A stretch of 64,000 nucleotides of DNA from Thermotoga sp. SG1 (GCF_002865985.1 NZ_LNDD01000001.1:62001-126000), one strand, 5' to 3'. Positions 1 to 9,249 are shown, counted from the stretch's first letter. The notes: generated by a model not told the origin, from the letters alone. Made by a program: numbers and translations.

Positions 1-2
1 TG

Positions 3-371
3 AAAAGAGCGATAAGAGAAACCCAGGCCAAAAGGGTGGTGATCGATTCTGTCACGACCCTTTACATAACAAAGCCGGCGATGGCAAGGAGCATCATATT
101 CCAGCTCAAAAGAATCCTTTCAGGACTTGGCTGCACCTCACTCTTTGTGAGTCAGGTGTCAGTAACGGAGAAGGGCTTTGGTGGACCCGGTGTCGAACAT
201 GGTGTGGATGGAATCATCAGGCTCGATCTGGACGAAATAGACGGTGAACTCAAAAGAAGCCTGATAGTCTGGAAGATGAGAGGAACGTCACATTCCATGA
301 GAAGGCACCCGTTCGAAATAACCGACAGAGGTATCGTCATACATCCCTCGGAGGGGGGTGAAGAGAAATGA
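3..371 (+). CDS. KaiC-like RecA-fold ATPase, C-terminal part (5' end outside window)
   Basis: Only the 3' end is present; the frame is open from the first bases to a TGA at 369-371. The visible ~122 residues carry a Walker B strand (VVIDS), the following QLKRIL helix and SQV strand, and the late pattern HGVDG...WKMRGTSHS seen in KaiC-type RecA-fold ATPases. These proteins are common in archaea and are thought to work in signalling rather than recombination. The next gene starts inside its stop codon (ATGA), and that partner is a KaiC-neighbour regulator, which supports the call. RadA/Sms is less likely because no Lon-like C-terminal domain follows. Confidence 0.75.
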   Translation, partial: KRAIRETQAKRVVIDSVTTLYITKPAMARSIIFQLKRILSGLGCTSLFVSQVSVTEKGFGGPGVEHGVDGIIRLDLDEIDGELKRSLIVWKMRGTSHSMRRHPFEITDRGIVIHPSEGGEEK

Positions 372-802
372 AGCTCAACTTCAACCCGTTGACGAAAGAG
401 GAAATTCATCAGCTCGAAACGGCTCTGCTTGTCGGAACTCTTTTCAGAAAGGAAGTGCTTGAGGAGATCAGGAACTCCTCTGAAAGGCTCACCTGGGTGG
501 ATAGCCTGGCGGTTGCGGCAGGAGCACTTGCAAGGGCAAAAGCAGGAATGACTGTTTCTGAAATCGCAGAAGAGCTCGGAAGAACCGAAACAACGATCAG
601 AGAGCACGTGAAAGGAGAAACCAAAGCTGGAAAGTTGGTGAACGAAACCTACGAACTTCTGAAAGAAGGAAAACTGAGCGCGGAAGGATTGATAGGTGAA
701 GGTATTTCGGCAACGACCACAAGCGACGAAAAACTCCAGGAGATCAAAAAAGAACTCGAAGAGGTGAAACAAAAATTGGAAAACGTCATTCAGAAACTTT
801 AA
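368..802 (+). CDS. KaiC-neighbour regulatory protein with HTH domain
   Basis: A 144-residue soluble protein translationally coupled to the KaiC-like ATPase by a 4-base ATGA overlap. Residues about 59-90 form a helix-turn-helix ([20 protein letters not shown]), followed by a lysine/glutamate-rich segment and a C-terminal coiled coil (about 120-144). I recall a family of small probable regulatory proteins encoded beside KaiC homologues in archaea, and this gene fits in size, motif and position. The inferred role is a DNA-binding or partner protein for the ATPase. The target is unknown and no operator was found. Confidence 0.6.
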   Translation: MKLNFNPLTKEEIHQLETALLVGTLFRKEVLEEIRNSSERLTWVDSLAVAAGALARAKAGMTVSEIAEELGRTETTIREHVKGETKAGKLVNETYELLKEGKLSAEGLIGEGISATTTSDEKLQEIKKELEEVKQKLENVIQKL

Positions 803-804
803 GG

Positions 805-829
805 CGGGGATTCATTCCCCGTCTTTTGT
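805..829 (+). terminator. intrinsic terminator after the KaiC-partner gene
   Basis: Stem CGGGGA (805-810) pairs with TCCCCG (816-821) across a five-base loop and is followed by TCTTTTGT. It lies between two convergent genes; the opposite gene ends inside the loop at 812. Confidence 0.7.
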
Positions 830-1918
830 AAACAACAGAACAACTACTCCTCCAGAGAGAATGGCAATTCCCAGAACCAGAAACATGAGTGAATACGACT
901 TTTCTGCGAGAACACCTGCCAGGAAAGGACCCAGTGTGGCTCCAAAAAACCTTGCAGAACTCAAAAGTCCGAGTGCTCTTCCCCTCTGAAGATAATGGAA
1001 TCTTCTGCCAAGAAAGTTACTTGAGCCGTTCATAAACGCACCAAAGCTTGCCCCTAGGAAGGCATAAGCCAGTATCGGTGCCCAGGTTTTCGGTACCATC
1101 ATGAGAAAAGGAGTCAGAGAGGACATGAAAATTCCAAGAGCGCTTATGAATTTCGGTTCTACCTTCTCGACTAGCTTTCCGAAGAAAAAGTGAGAGGGTA
1201 TCTGTATGAGCGGGTTGACGGCGGTGATAAAACCGATGGTTGAAGCGCTATAATGAAACGTGTCGTTCAGATAAACAGCAATCAAAGACATGGATCCAGA
1301 AGTCCCCATCTGCCTCAAAAGACTTCCCAGATACAGTGCCCATGTTCCGTGTTTCAAGATCTGTTTTCTAAAGTGTGTTTTCTCCTTTTTTTTCTGAACA
1401 CCTTCCTCTTTTATCCTGAGGGCAGGAATCACCGCCGTCGCTACAACTATCGAAAAGAAAACGAAAGCAAGCTTCAAATCCATGAACACCAACAGAAAAC
1501 CAATGAAGAGTCTGCTGAGAAACATTCCAAGTGAATTCGAAGAGTTGTAAAGTGAAAACCCAAGTGACATTTTCTTTGCAGTACTGCTGAGTGCCATCGC
1601 GGCAGGAGGATACATTCCGTTGAAAAAGGCTATGATCATGGAAACGATCAGAATGGCAAAGGGAACATCTATGACCGCGTACAGAGGATAAAAGGCAGAT
1701 GCCAGAACAAGGCTTGATATGATGAACACTTTTCTTTTTCCAGTTCTGTCCGAAATTCTTCCCCAGAATACGTTTGAAAAGGTGTTCACCGCTCCCCTGA
1801 GGCTGGAAAGAAGGCCTATCAAAAAGAGGGTTGCTCCTATTTCTTTCATGCGAAGTTGAATCAAGAGATTGAAGCTCATCGTACCCATCGATCGAAGGAC
1901 ATTGGTGAGAAAAAGCAT
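812..1918 (-). CDS. MFS family transporter
   Basis: A 368-residue, very hydrophobic protein with about 12 predicted membrane helices and the MFS loop 2-3 signature (WGRISDRTGKRK near residues 52-63). It is most likely an inner-membrane exporter of a drug or sugar; nothing in the sequence defines the substrate. Upstream TTG and GTG codons are in frame, but GGAGGT at 1926-1931 lies seven bases before the ATG at 1918, so I start there. A promoter sits at 1957-1984. No close functional neighbour. Confidence 0.75.
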   Translation of the reverse strand: MLFLTNVLRSMGTMSFNLLIQLRMKEIGATLFLIGLLSSLRGAVNTFSNVFWGRISDRTGKRKVFIISSLVLASAFYPLYAVIDVPFAILIVSMIIAFFNGMYPPAAMALSSTAKKMSLGFSLYNSSNSLGMFLSRLFIGFLLVFMDLKLAFVFFSIVVATAVIPALRIKEEGVQKKKEKTHFRKQILKHGTWALYLGSLLRQMGTSGSMSLIAVYLNDTFHYSASTIGFITAVNPLIQIPSHFFFGKLVEKVEPKFISALGIFMSSLTPFLMMVPKTWAPILAYAFLGASFGAFMNGSSNFLGRRFHYLQRGRALGLLSSARFFGATLGPFLAGVLAEKSYSLMFLVLGIAILSGGVVVLLFTKDGE

Positions 1919-1956
1919 TCGCACGACCTCCAGCAATTTAGTTCGGTATGTGAATT

Positions 1957-1984
1957 ATTTTACCACAACAAAGACAAACATCAA
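1957..1984 (-). promoter_or_regulatory. putative promoter of the MFS gene
   Basis: On the minus strand TTGATG (1979-1984) and TAAAAT (1957-1962) are separated by 16 bases, about 40 bases upstream of the chosen start at 1918. Confidence 0.5.
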
Positions 1985-2026
1985 ACATCAGAAGAGCAGA
2001 ATCTAAAAAACCTTGTATATGTAAAA

Positions 2027-2704
2027 TCACCTGCTGCCCGTCTGTCTGGGAACAAGTGACTTTATCCAATCAACAAAAGCGGGGTAATTCCTCGTCTGGA
2101 TGTACACCCTTCCTGGTCCAGTGAAGGTGCACACGAGTCCCTCTCCACCCAAAAGCGTGGATTTCAACCCTCCAAACGTTCTGACATCCCACCTCAATGT
2201 ACCGTCGAAGGCAACAACATGTCCTGTGTCAACCGTGATCTCTTCTCCCGGTTGAAGGGTCACCGACCTGATTCCACCGAAAGAAGAAACCGCTACATCT
2301 CCTTCACCAAGCAGTTTCAAAAGGAATATTCCCTCTCCTGCGAAAAAGCTCTTGAAACCACCGAAAGAGACATCTATCTCCACAGAAAGATCACAAGCTA
2401 GGTAGGAGGTTGATTGAACGTACAGAATTCCGCTCATAGGAATCACGTCGATGTCTCCGGGAAGTTGTGGAGCAAAACCGATCTCACCCTCCCCACGGGA
2501 AACGTATGTGTTCATGAAAAAGTTCTCCCCTCCGAAGATAGCCCTTTTGAGTGCCTTCCACACACCCCCTACCGCTGAAGTTTGAACCTCGATTGGTCCT
2601 TTCACGTAAACCATCGCACCGGGCTCTGCCACAACGCTTTCTCCACCCGATAAGAACACCCTCAGGAGAGCGTAACTACCCTTCAGGGCTATTTCGTACC
2701 TCAT
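2027..2704 (-). CDS. AIM24 / TIGR00266 family protein
   Basis: A 225-residue protein of short glycine-rich beta repeats with the family landmarks EPGAMVYVKG near residue 26, a central FGGENFF...GEGEIGFAPQLPGDI stretch, and FFAGEGIFLLKLLGEGDVAVSSFG. AIM24-like proteins are double-stranded beta-helix proteins of unknown biochemical role in bacteria. The ATG at 2704 has AGGAGG upstream and lies inside the 3' end of nth (29-base overlap), so the two are probably cotranscribed. Function not assigned. Confidence 0.7.
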   Translation of the reverse strand: MRYEIALKGSYALLRVFLSGGESVVAEPGAMVYVKGPIEVQTSAVGGVWKALKRAIFGGENFFMNTYVSRGEGEIGFAPQLPGDIDVIPMSGILYVQSTSYLACDLSVEIDVSFGGFKSFFAGEGIFLLKLLGEGDVAVSSFGGIRSVTLQPGEEITVDTGHVVAFDGTLRWDVRTFGGLKSTLLGGEGLVCTFTGPGRVYIQTRNYPAFVDWIKSLVPRQTGSR

Positions 2705-3320
2705 CGTCTTTCCTCCTTTTCTGATAGTACTCACAGTGCTCCTTCAAAAAACAAACTTCACACTTGGGATTCACGGGCCTGCACACATTTCTTCCAAACT
2801 CCACCATAGAGCCATTGATGGGGCCCCAGAGTTTCTCTGGAAGGAGTTTTTTCAGTGCTTCTTCTGTTTCCTCTGGTGTCTTCGTTTTCACCCAGCCGAG
2901 CCTGTTGCTGATCCTGTGAACGTGGGTGTCGACCGCAAGGGCAGGTTTCCCGTATCCCACCCAGAGCACTATGTTCGCTGTTTTTCTCCCAACACCGGGT
3001 AGTTTCAACAGCTCCTCCAGGGTGTCAGGAACTTTTCCACCGTACTTTTCCACTATGATCTTCGATATCTTCACAATTCTCTCTGCCTTCTGTCTGTACA
3101 TTCCTGACTCTTTTATCAAATCGTAGAGATCCTCGGGTTTTGACTTTGCCAGATCTTCAGGGGTTCTGTACACCTCGAAGAGTTTTTCTGCTGCTTTTTC
3201 AGTGTTCTCATCGCGTGTTCGCTGGCTCAAAACAGTTGAAATAAGGACCTTAAAGGGATCCGTTTCCTTGTGATCCCTTGGAAAACGCTTTATGATTTCT
3301 TTTGCGATTTTTTCTATCAA
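2676..3320 (-). CDS. nth: endonuclease III (DNA glycosylase/AP lyase)
   Basis: A 214-residue base-excision-repair enzyme that removes oxidised pyrimidines and cleaves abasic sites. The helix-hairpin-helix LPGVGRKTANIVL carries the catalytic lysine, VDTHVHRISNRLG carries the catalytic aspartate, and the C-terminal [4Fe-4S] loop has the standard C-x6-C-x2-C-x5-C spacing (CRPVNPKCEVCFLKEHC). Start is TTG at 3320 behind GAGGTG. It lies in a leftward operon with endonuclease IV (nfo), so two base-excision enzymes share one transcript. Confidence 0.95.
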   Translation of the reverse strand: MIEKIAKEIIKRFPRDHKETDPFKVLISTVLSQRTRDENTEKAAEKLFEVYRTPEDLAKSKPEDLYDLIKESGMYRQKAERIVKISKIIVEKYGGKVPDTLEELLKLPGVGRKTANIVLWVGYGKPALAVDTHVHRISNRLGWVKTKTPEETEEALKKLLPEKLWGPINGSMVEFGRNVCRPVNPKCEVCFLKEHCEYYQKRRKDDEVRNSPEG

Positions 3321-3329
3321 ACTTTCACC

Positions 3330-4685
3330 TCACAGATCTTCCAGTAAAGCCCTGTAGGCTCTGTATGTTTCGAAAAGATCCGCTTTCGAAGAGAGCTCAA
3401 ACGGAGAATGCATACCAAGAAGAGCAGGTCCCATATCGATCACGTCTGCTCCTCTTTCGGCAAAGAACTTGGCTATCGTTCCTCCACCACCCTGATCAAC
3501 CTTTCCAAGCGTTGCCACCTGCCAGATGACACCTCTTTCGTTGAGAACCTGTCTCACACGAGCCACGAATTCTGCGTGGGCGTCGTTCGTTGAGTACTTT
3601 CCCCTTGCACCTGTGTACTTGACAAGGGCCACACCGCATCCCAGTCTTGGTGCGTTGTGAAGATCGTGAACATCCTTGTAAGGTGGGTTCACGGCGGCAC
3701 AAACGTCGCCAGAGATCACGGCAGATCTTTCCAGTACTTCATCGAGGGCAAACTCTGAATCCCTGGCACCCTGAATCTTCAAAATCTGCCTGAGAACTCT
3801 CAAATAAAATCTTGCCTTTGCACCGGTGTTTCCGTCGCTTCCTATCTCTTCCTTATCGAGAAAGACCACACCGATCGATTTCTTTGGGTTTGCCTCCAGA
3901 AACGCTCGAAGTGCTGTGTAGGCACATATCCTGTCATCCTGGCCGTAAGCTCCTATGAGACTTCTGTCTATTCCCACTTCCCTCGGTGGAAAGGCAGGAA
4001 CCACCTCTATCTCACCGCTCACGAAATCTTCCTCCGAGATGCCGTACATTTCGTTCAGGATTTTAAGGACGTTCATCTTCACCGCTTCTTTCTCCTCTCC
4101 ACTGAGAGGAATGGTACCAGCGATGAGCATCAGGTTTTCGCCTTTGAACTTTTCAGAGATCTTTGCGTCCTCCTTGTCGAGGTGCGGAAGAAGGTCCGGA
4201 ATTGTGAAAACTGGATCTTCCGGTTTGTCTCCTACATGAATCTCTATCTCCTCTCCATTCCCTCTGAAGAGAACACCGTGTATCTCAAGAGGTATGTTGA
4301 ACCAGTGATATTTCTTTATACCGCCGTAATAATGTGTTTTGAAGAGTGCTATCTGCTCATCTTCCACCAAAGGACTTGGCTTGAAATCCAGCCTAGGAGA
4401 GTCTATGTGTGCGACAACAAGGTTCAAGCCTTTTTTTAGATCATCAACTACCCTGAAGGCTGCGATCGCCTTTCCTCTGTTCACCGCATAGACTGCCATA
4501 TCCATGGGATCTCCTGCGAAATCTTCAATGGGAACAAACCCTTCTTTTTCTAAAAATCCCCTGATTTCTCTAACGGCGAGCCTTTCTGTTTTTGCTCTGC
4601 CCATGAAATCCATGTATTCTTTCGAAAAGGATTCGACCTCTTCTTTGTTCCTATGATGCCAGACATTCTTCTTCTCCATCTTCAT
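3330..4685 (-). CDS. apeA: M18 aspartyl aminopeptidase
   Basis: A 451-residue cytosolic metallo-aminopeptidase of family M18 that releases N-terminal acidic residues from peptides. Visible metal and catalytic motifs: AHIDSPRLD (His93, Asp95), AYGQDDR (Asp250/251), DKEEIGSDG (Glu279/280), and a late NDAHAEF histidine. Length is normal for the family. ATG at 4685 has GGAGGT upstream. It directly abuts mgtA (stop at 4686) and precedes nth by 9 bases in the same operon. Confidence 0.92.
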   Translation of the reverse strand: MKMEKKNVWHHRNKEEVESFSKEYMDFMGRAKTERLAVREIRGFLEKEGFVPIEDFAGDPMDMAVYAVNRGKAIAAFRVVDDLKKGLNLVVAHIDSPRLDFKPSPLVEDEQIALFKTHYYGGIKKYHWFNIPLEIHGVLFRGNGEEIEIHVGDKPEDPVFTIPDLLPHLDKEDAKISEKFKGENLMLIAGTIPLSGEEKEAVKMNVLKILNEMYGISEEDFVSGEIEVVPAFPPREVGIDRSLIGAYGQDDRICAYTALRAFLEANPKKSIGVVFLDKEEIGSDGNTGAKARFYLRVLRQILKIQGARDSEFALDEVLERSAVISGDVCAAVNPPYKDVHDLHNAPRLGCGVALVKYTGARGKYSTNDAHAEFVARVRQVLNERGVIWQVATLGKVDQGGGGTIAKFFAERGADVIDMGPALLGMHSPFELSSKADLFETYRAYRALLEDL

Positions 4686-6011
4686 TCAAACCACCTCCGT
4701 GCTGTAAGGTTGTACACGCACCCCTTCGAACATCACTTCCTCATTCGACAGGTTGTGGAATACCTTCAAAGAACGTTCTTTGTCAGACAATCTGTACACA
4801 AGCAATTTTTCTTCTTTGCACAGAAATTCGATGTTTGCCCTATCCAGCCAGGAGTTTTCCCTTCTGAACCTTGCCCACCTCATTGTGTGTGAGAGGATCG
4901 AATTATGATCTTTCTTCTGGTATTCTGCGGAAACACCGGAAAATGGACCGTTGAAGGCTGGCCATTTCCAAAATGTCTGACCCTCGACACACATATTCTC
5001 ACTCCAGGGAAATGGGTCCAGTACGACTTCTGTGTTCGGTTTCTGGTATATTCCTTTCATTCCCAATTCGTCTCCATAGAATATGAGAGGGACTCCAGGA
5101 AGTGTAAACAGGATAGAAAGCGAGAGTTTCACCTTTTCTTTACTCAGTCCCCCCTCGAAGCTTGCAAGTCTTGACATATCATGGTTCGATGTGAAGTTCA
5201 CAGGCAGGTAATCTTTCTCAACCAGAGCCCTTTCGATCGACTCGATCAACACTTTGAAGTTTTCTTTCCACACTGCTTCCTTGATGCAGTGCGAGGTGTC
5301 GAAATTCAGCATGTAGCCGAATATCCTGCCGTGTTCGTCCACAACTCTGGCTTCTGCCCAGATCTCCGCAAGGAATATTCCCTCAATATCAGAGAGAAAA
5401 TATCTCCAGAAACGAATGTTCTGTTCCAAAGTGTCTCTCATATGCTTTGCCGCGTCGAACCTGAAGCCATCCACTCCCATGTCAAGAAGGTGATGAGCTA
5501 CTTTTTTCATCTCCTCAAAGACCTGTGGATTGTCGTAGTTCAGATCGGGCGAGAGAGGACCGAAGAGTCCTCTGTAGAACCTCCCGTCCTCCAGAGGATG
5601 CCAGATCCTTTCGTTGTCCCACTCTCTTCTTTCATCCAGATCCGTTTTTTCACTCGCCCATACGTAATAATCTCTGTAGCGTGAGTCTCCTTTCAGAGCC
5701 TTCTGAAACCACATGTGGAGGAAACTGGTGTGATGAATGGGAAAATCCAGAACGACTTTTATGCCGTTGTTGTGAAACGCCTCGATCATCTCTTTGAAGT
5801 CTTTTTTGCTTCCATACTCGGCTTTGAAGGAGTAAAAATCCACCACATCGTATCCGTGGAAGGAAATGGAGGAAAAGACAGGCATGAGCCAGACAAAATC
5901 AACACCCAATTCTTTCAGATAAGGAATCGCACCTTTCAGTCCCTCAAAATCTCCCACTCCATCGAGATTCCCATCCCTGAATGATCTCACGTAGATCTGG
6001 TAGCCTATCAT
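4686..6011 (-). CDS. mgtA: 4-alpha-glucanotransferase (GH13)
   Basis: A 441-residue GH13 enzyme that transfers maltosyl and longer alpha-1,4-glucan segments between maltodextrins. The catalytic residues sit at D186 (GVDGFRFDAAKHM), E216 (FLAEIW) and D278 (NFTSNHDMS), the numbering published for the T. maritima enzyme, and the length is identical. There is no signal peptide, so it is cytosolic. Many residues differ from the T. maritima protein as I remember it, which points to a sister species. The start codon overlaps the rqcH stop (ATGA). Confidence 0.93.
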   Translation of the reverse strand: MIGYQIYVRSFRDGNLDGVGDFEGLKGAIPYLKELGVDFVWLMPVFSSISFHGYDVVDFYSFKAEYGSKKDFKEMIEAFHNNGIKVVLDFPIHHTSFLHMWFQKALKGDSRYRDYYVWASEKTDLDERREWDNERIWHPLEDGRFYRGLFGPLSPDLNYDNPQVFEEMKKVAHHLLDMGVDGFRFDAAKHMRDTLEQNIRFWRYFLSDIEGIFLAEIWAEARVVDEHGRIFGYMLNFDTSHCIKEAVWKENFKVLIESIERALVEKDYLPVNFTSNHDMSRLASFEGGLSKEKVKLSLSILFTLPGVPLIFYGDELGMKGIYQKPNTEVVLDPFPWSENMCVEGQTFWKWPAFNGPFSGVSAEYQKKDHNSILSHTMRWARFRRENSWLDRANIEFLCKEEKLLVYRLSDKERSLKVFHNLSNEEVMFEGVRVQPYSTEVV

Positions 6012-7657
6012 CCCTCTATCCTCCTTGGTTCAACAAAGATGGTTTTGTAGTTCGTGTATATGACCATACCCGGTTTGAAACCCTTTGGCTTTCTCACGTA
6101 CTTTATGAAAGTGTAATCAACCGGTACCTTTCCGGAGTTTTTTCCCTTCGAATAGCCTGCAGCAAGACTTGCAGCGTACTCTATCACCTCTTCAGGAATC
6201 TTTCTTCCGTTTGTTTTCACCACCACATGGGCACCTGGCATCTCGTGGGCGTGGAACCACAAGTCCTCTTTTGAAGAATTCCTCACGAGTTCGTCGTTTT
6301 GTCGATTGTTCCTACCCACCAGGATTTTAAAGCCCATGTAATTTGTTTCTCTGAAGTGAGACTTCCGTTTCTCTTTTTTCTCTTCTTTTTTCTCTTTCAA
6401 AAGTCCAACCTCTCTCATCTCTTCTTCTATCTCTTCAAGTGTTCCTGTGTCCTCTGCATCTTCAATCGTCTGCCACAACTGGTAGAGGTATTCTTTTTCT
6501 TTTTGGATCTCCTCGATCCTTTTTTTCAACTGCTCTCCTTTTCTCAGGAGTTTTTTGTAAGCGTTGTAAAGCTTTTGGGCCGTTCGAGTGGGGTCTTTTC
6601 CCACATCCACAACGATCTTTTCGTTCGTTTCCCAGTCTGTGAGTTCCACCTCACCGGATTTTCCCTTTATGTTCCAGAGGTTTTGAACGATGAGATCTCC
6701 GATCTTTTTATACTCCTCCGCTTTTTCTACTTCGGCAATTTCTTTCATAAGTTTCTCTTCCAGATCCTCAAGATCTTCTATTCTCTTCATGATCACCCGA
6801 GTAAGACGGTTTTTGGTGTTCTCGAACGTGGATTTTTCCTCTTTCCAGCGTACAAATTCGTTGATCCCTTCGGAGAGCCTTTCGAAGTAGCGTTCTTTGA
6901 GGTTCAGCATGGTGAGTCTGAAAGCAGATACCTCTACGGGATGACCCTTTTCGTAATAGACGAACACACCGGGAATCTCCAGTTCTTTCTTCACCTCTTC
7001 AAGAACTCCAAGAATTCTTTCATGTTTCACATCCTTCCATGGAACGTCCGGGTCGTACCCGGCACGATGGATCACTTCTTCCACAGATGTCGGTGAAAAA
7101 CCTTCTAGAGTGGAAAGAAGAACGTTTCGAACGCTTTTTTCACTTTCACCGGGAAGTTCCTTGAGATCGAAAATGGAAATCTTCCCGGAAGGAAAGATCG
7201 AAAAGTCCTTTCCTGGAAGGATCTCCCTTCTTCTCGTCACTATCTTTTTGTGTGCATCGGCAATCCTTCCATCCTTTACAAGGATCATGTTAGAATGCAT
7301 ACCCATTATCTCGACGAAAAGCTCCTTCCGAACAACTCCCTCTATCTCATCGAACTTTTCAAACAAAAATCGGATCGATCTGTCCATACCGATCTGTTCC
7401 ACTTTCAGAAGTTTTGCACCTTTCAACTCCTTTCTCAGAAGCATTGTGAAAGAAGAAGGCATCTTTTCGGATGCCTTTTCCTTTTCGGCCAGCGAGATGT
7501 GAGAAACGTCTGGTTTCAAACACACCCTCACGGTGGAACTTCGAAACAGAAAGTAGTAGTCAACCGATGTGGGTTGATAGATCTGCCTGAGATGTTTCCC
7601 TTCTATTTTCTTTATCTCTTGAGTCACTTTGTAAAGCAAAACGCCATCTAGCGGCAC
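6008..7657 (-). CDS. rqcH: RqcH / NFACT family ribosome quality-control protein
   Basis: A 549-residue protein: NFACT-N domain (about 1-190) with the Asp92-Arg93 pair in GMDRSIRF that matches the DR motif RqcH needs for alanyl-tRNA recruitment, a central helix-hairpin and long coiled coil (about 250-400), and a C-terminal NFACT-R domain (FKILVGRNNRQND to KPKGFKPGMVIY). RqcH binds stalled 50S-peptidyl-tRNA and adds C-terminal Ala tails; older annotations call it fibronectin-binding protein. GTG start at 7657 lies one base after the nfo stop. Confidence 0.9.
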   Translation of the reverse strand: MPLDGVLLYKVTQEIKKIEGKHLRQIYQPTSVDYYFLFRSSTVRVCLKPDVSHISLAEKEKASEKMPSSFTMLLRKELKGAKLLKVEQIGMDRSIRFLFEKFDEIEGVVRKELFVEIMGMHSNMILVKDGRIADAHKKIVTRRREILPGKDFSIFPSGKISIFDLKELPGESEKSVRNVLLSTLEGFSPTSVEEVIHRAGYDPDVPWKDVKHERILGVLEEVKKELEIPGVFVYYEKGHPVEVSAFRLTMLNLKERYFERLSEGINEFVRWKEEKSTFENTKNRLTRVIMKRIEDLEDLEEKLMKEIAEVEKAEEYKKIGDLIVQNLWNIKGKSGEVELTDWETNEKIVVDVGKDPTRTAQKLYNAYKKLLRKGEQLKKRIEEIQKEKEYLYQLWQTIEDAEDTGTLEEIEEEMREVGLLKEKKEEKKEKRKSHFRETNYMGFKILVGRNNRQNDELVRNSSKEDLWFHAHEMPGAHVVVKTNGRKIPEEVIEYAASLAAGYSKGKNSGKVPVDYTFIKYVRKPKGFKPGMVIYTNYKTIFVEPRRIEG

Positions 7658-7658
7658 T

Positions 7659-8522
7659 TCAATCGACCTCTATCCCATATTTTTCTATGATTTCAAACAC
7701 CTTCTTAATGTCTTCTGCATGTTCTTCATTCCCACCAGGTGTTTCTAGTATCCAAGGAACCTTTTGAATCTCTTTGAAGGAGAAAAACACCGCAAAACCT
7801 TCTTCGCCAATGAAACCACTTCCTATCCTCTCGTGTCTGTCCTTTGCTGCGCCGAGTGGATACTTTGAATCGTTGAGATGTATCATTTTGAGCTTCTCCA
7901 ATCCAAAAAGATCTTCGATCTCATTCAAAAAGGCTTCTACCCCATCTTTCTTTGTTATGTCGTATCCGGAGTCGAATCCGTGGCACGTATCGAAAGTGAT
8001 CGCAACACGATCTTTCTGATCAACAAGATCGATGATTCTCTTCAGATGCTCCAGTCTGTAGCCGATGTTTCCCCCTTTTTGAGAAACGTTCTCAAGGAGA
8101 ATGATCACATCCTCCGTGGCGTTCAGTACCTCGTTCAATCCACGGGCGATTCTGTCTATTCCTTCTTCTTCACCTGTTTCAAGGTGGCTTCCTGGGTGGA
8201 TGTTAAGGTATTTTATGCCCAGTTTTCTGCAGATTCCTATTTCTGTCTTCAGAAGATCTACAGATTTTTGCCAGATGTCTTCTTTTGGACTGGCAAGATT
8301 CACAAGGTATCCACAGTGACAGAAGGCGTTCTCCCAGTCGATTCTGTGCTTTTTCATCTCTCTTTTGAATTTCGTGGCCATTTCATCTGCAGGGAGTTTG
8401 GCCTGCCAAGATCTGGCGTTATGAGGAAAAATCTGAAAGGAATTTCCTCCGATATCAACCGTATCTTTTGGTACCCTGTCAAATCCCTTCGAAATCGGCA
8501 TATGAGCGCCTATTTTTATCAT
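7659..8522 (-). CDS. nfo: endonuclease IV (AP endonuclease)
   Basis: A 287-residue TIM-barrel AP endonuclease using a trinuclear zinc site. All family motifs are visible: LNIHPGSH, ILLENVSQKGG, ITFDTCHGFDSGYD, HLNDSKYPLGAAKDRHERIGSG in overlapping pieces, and the terminal ILETPGG. Length is normal. It is the first gene of a leftward operon (nfo-rqcH-mgtA-apeA-nth). RBS GGGGGA precedes the ATG at 8522. The start is only 57 bases from the divergent gene at 8579. Confidence 0.95.
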   Translation of the reverse strand: MIKIGAHMPISKGFDRVPKDTVDIGGNSFQIFPHNARSWQAKLPADEMATKFKREMKKHRIDWENAFCHCGYLVNLASPKEDIWQKSVDLLKTEIGICRKLGIKYLNIHPGSHLETGEEEGIDRIARGLNEVLNATEDVIILLENVSQKGGNIGYRLEHLKRIIDLVDQKDRVAITFDTCHGFDSGYDITKKDGVEAFLNEIEDLFGLEKLKMIHLNDSKYPLGAAKDRHERIGSGFIGEEGFAVFFSFKEIQKVPWILETPGGNEEHAEDIKKVFEIIEKYGIEVD

Positions 8523-8551
8523 CTTTTTTCCCCCTTTTTGACCATCGGCCG

Positions 8552-8560
8552 TGGTATTAT
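8552..8560 (+). promoter_or_regulatory. extended -10 element for the gene at 8579
   Basis: TGGTATTAT fits an extended -10 (TGn plus TATTAT). A good -35 box is not evident, and the RBS GGAGGT follows about ten bases downstream. Confidence 0.35.
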
Positions 8561-8578
8561 TCTCTCGGAGGTGAAAAC

Positions 8579-8902
8579 ATGTGGACCGTTGCTCTCATAG
8601 TTCTTGGCTTCACCATATATTCATTCTACACCTGGGCTTTTCTCATTCGTCACAGAAGAATCATAGGTTACATAGAAAGAGATATCATGGAACTCGAAGA
8701 AAGAGAAAAACTGTTCAGAAAAGAGATAGAATCCGGCAACACCTACGTTGAAGAAAAGCACAACGAAATCCTGAAACTTTTAAAGAAAGCAAAAGAGGAA
8801 TACAACTCAGAAGTTGAAAAGTTCAACAAAAAACTCTCTTCTCCAGTGTTCTTCCTTGTCGCAAAACTCTTTGGAGAAAAACCCATGGAGAAAATGGATT
8901 AG
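8579..8902 (+). CDS. small membrane-anchored coiled-coil protein
   Basis: A 107-residue protein with one N-terminal membrane helix (about residues 2-21) followed by a basic stretch (RHRR) and a long charged coiled coil (about 30-85), then a short hydrophobic patch. RBS GGAGGT lies seven bases before the ATG. No family recognised; LemA was considered, but its conserved tyrosine/asparagine motif is absent. It is divergent from nfo and overlaps the following convergent gene by four bases. Confidence 0.6.
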   Translation: MWTVALIVLGFTIYSFYTWAFLIRHRRIIGYIERDIMELEEREKLFRKEIESGNTYVEEKHNEILKLLKKAKEEYNSEVEKFNKKLSSPVFFLVAKLFGEKPMEKMD

Positions 8903-9249
8903 CCTCTGCTTTTTCGCTCCTTCCAGATTCTCTCTGCTTCTTCCAGTGAGATCTTTTCGTCCCAGAACAGCCAGGGCTTTCTATGAGAGATCTTCTCCAC
9001 TACCCTCTGAATGGCCCGCTCGAGATCAACGCCGTAATCTCTCTGGGCCACCGCTCCTACAAGAAAGGCATCGTAGATGAGGTCTCCTATCTCTTCTTCA
9101 AGATTGGTCAGGTCTTTTTTCTTTACCGCATCCTTTATCTCTTTCACTTCAGAGGCGAGTGCGTCAAGAAGAGAATCGATGCTCTGTCTTTCCAGCCAGG
9201 GGCACTTTTCCAGACTTTTTTCGATGATTTCAAAAAGTTTTTCTACCAT
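8899..9249 (-). CDS. MazG-like nucleotide pyrophosphohydrolase
   Basis: A 116-residue all-alpha protein with the MazG metal-binding pattern: EVKEIKDAV followed by NLEEEIGDLIYDAFLV, then RVVEKISHRKPWLF. Such enzymes hydrolyse NTPs or dNTPs to NMP and pyrophosphate as house-cleaning enzymes; this is a single-domain form. ATG at 9249 with AAGGAG upstream overlaps the end of the radical SAM gene by seven bases, so the two are cotranscribed. The substrate cannot be told from sequence. Confidence 0.75.
   Translation of the reverse strand: MVEKLFEIIEKSLEKCPWLERQSIDSLLDALASEVKEIKDAVKKKDLTNLEEEIGDLIYDAFLVGAVAQRDYGVDLERAIQRVVEKISHRKPWLFWDEKISLEEAERIWKERKSRG

Noticed and set aside
6299-7096. Long hydrophobic plus-strand frame opposite rqcH
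   Set aside because: No ribosome site; rqcH on the other strand has strong family motifs, so this is its shadow.
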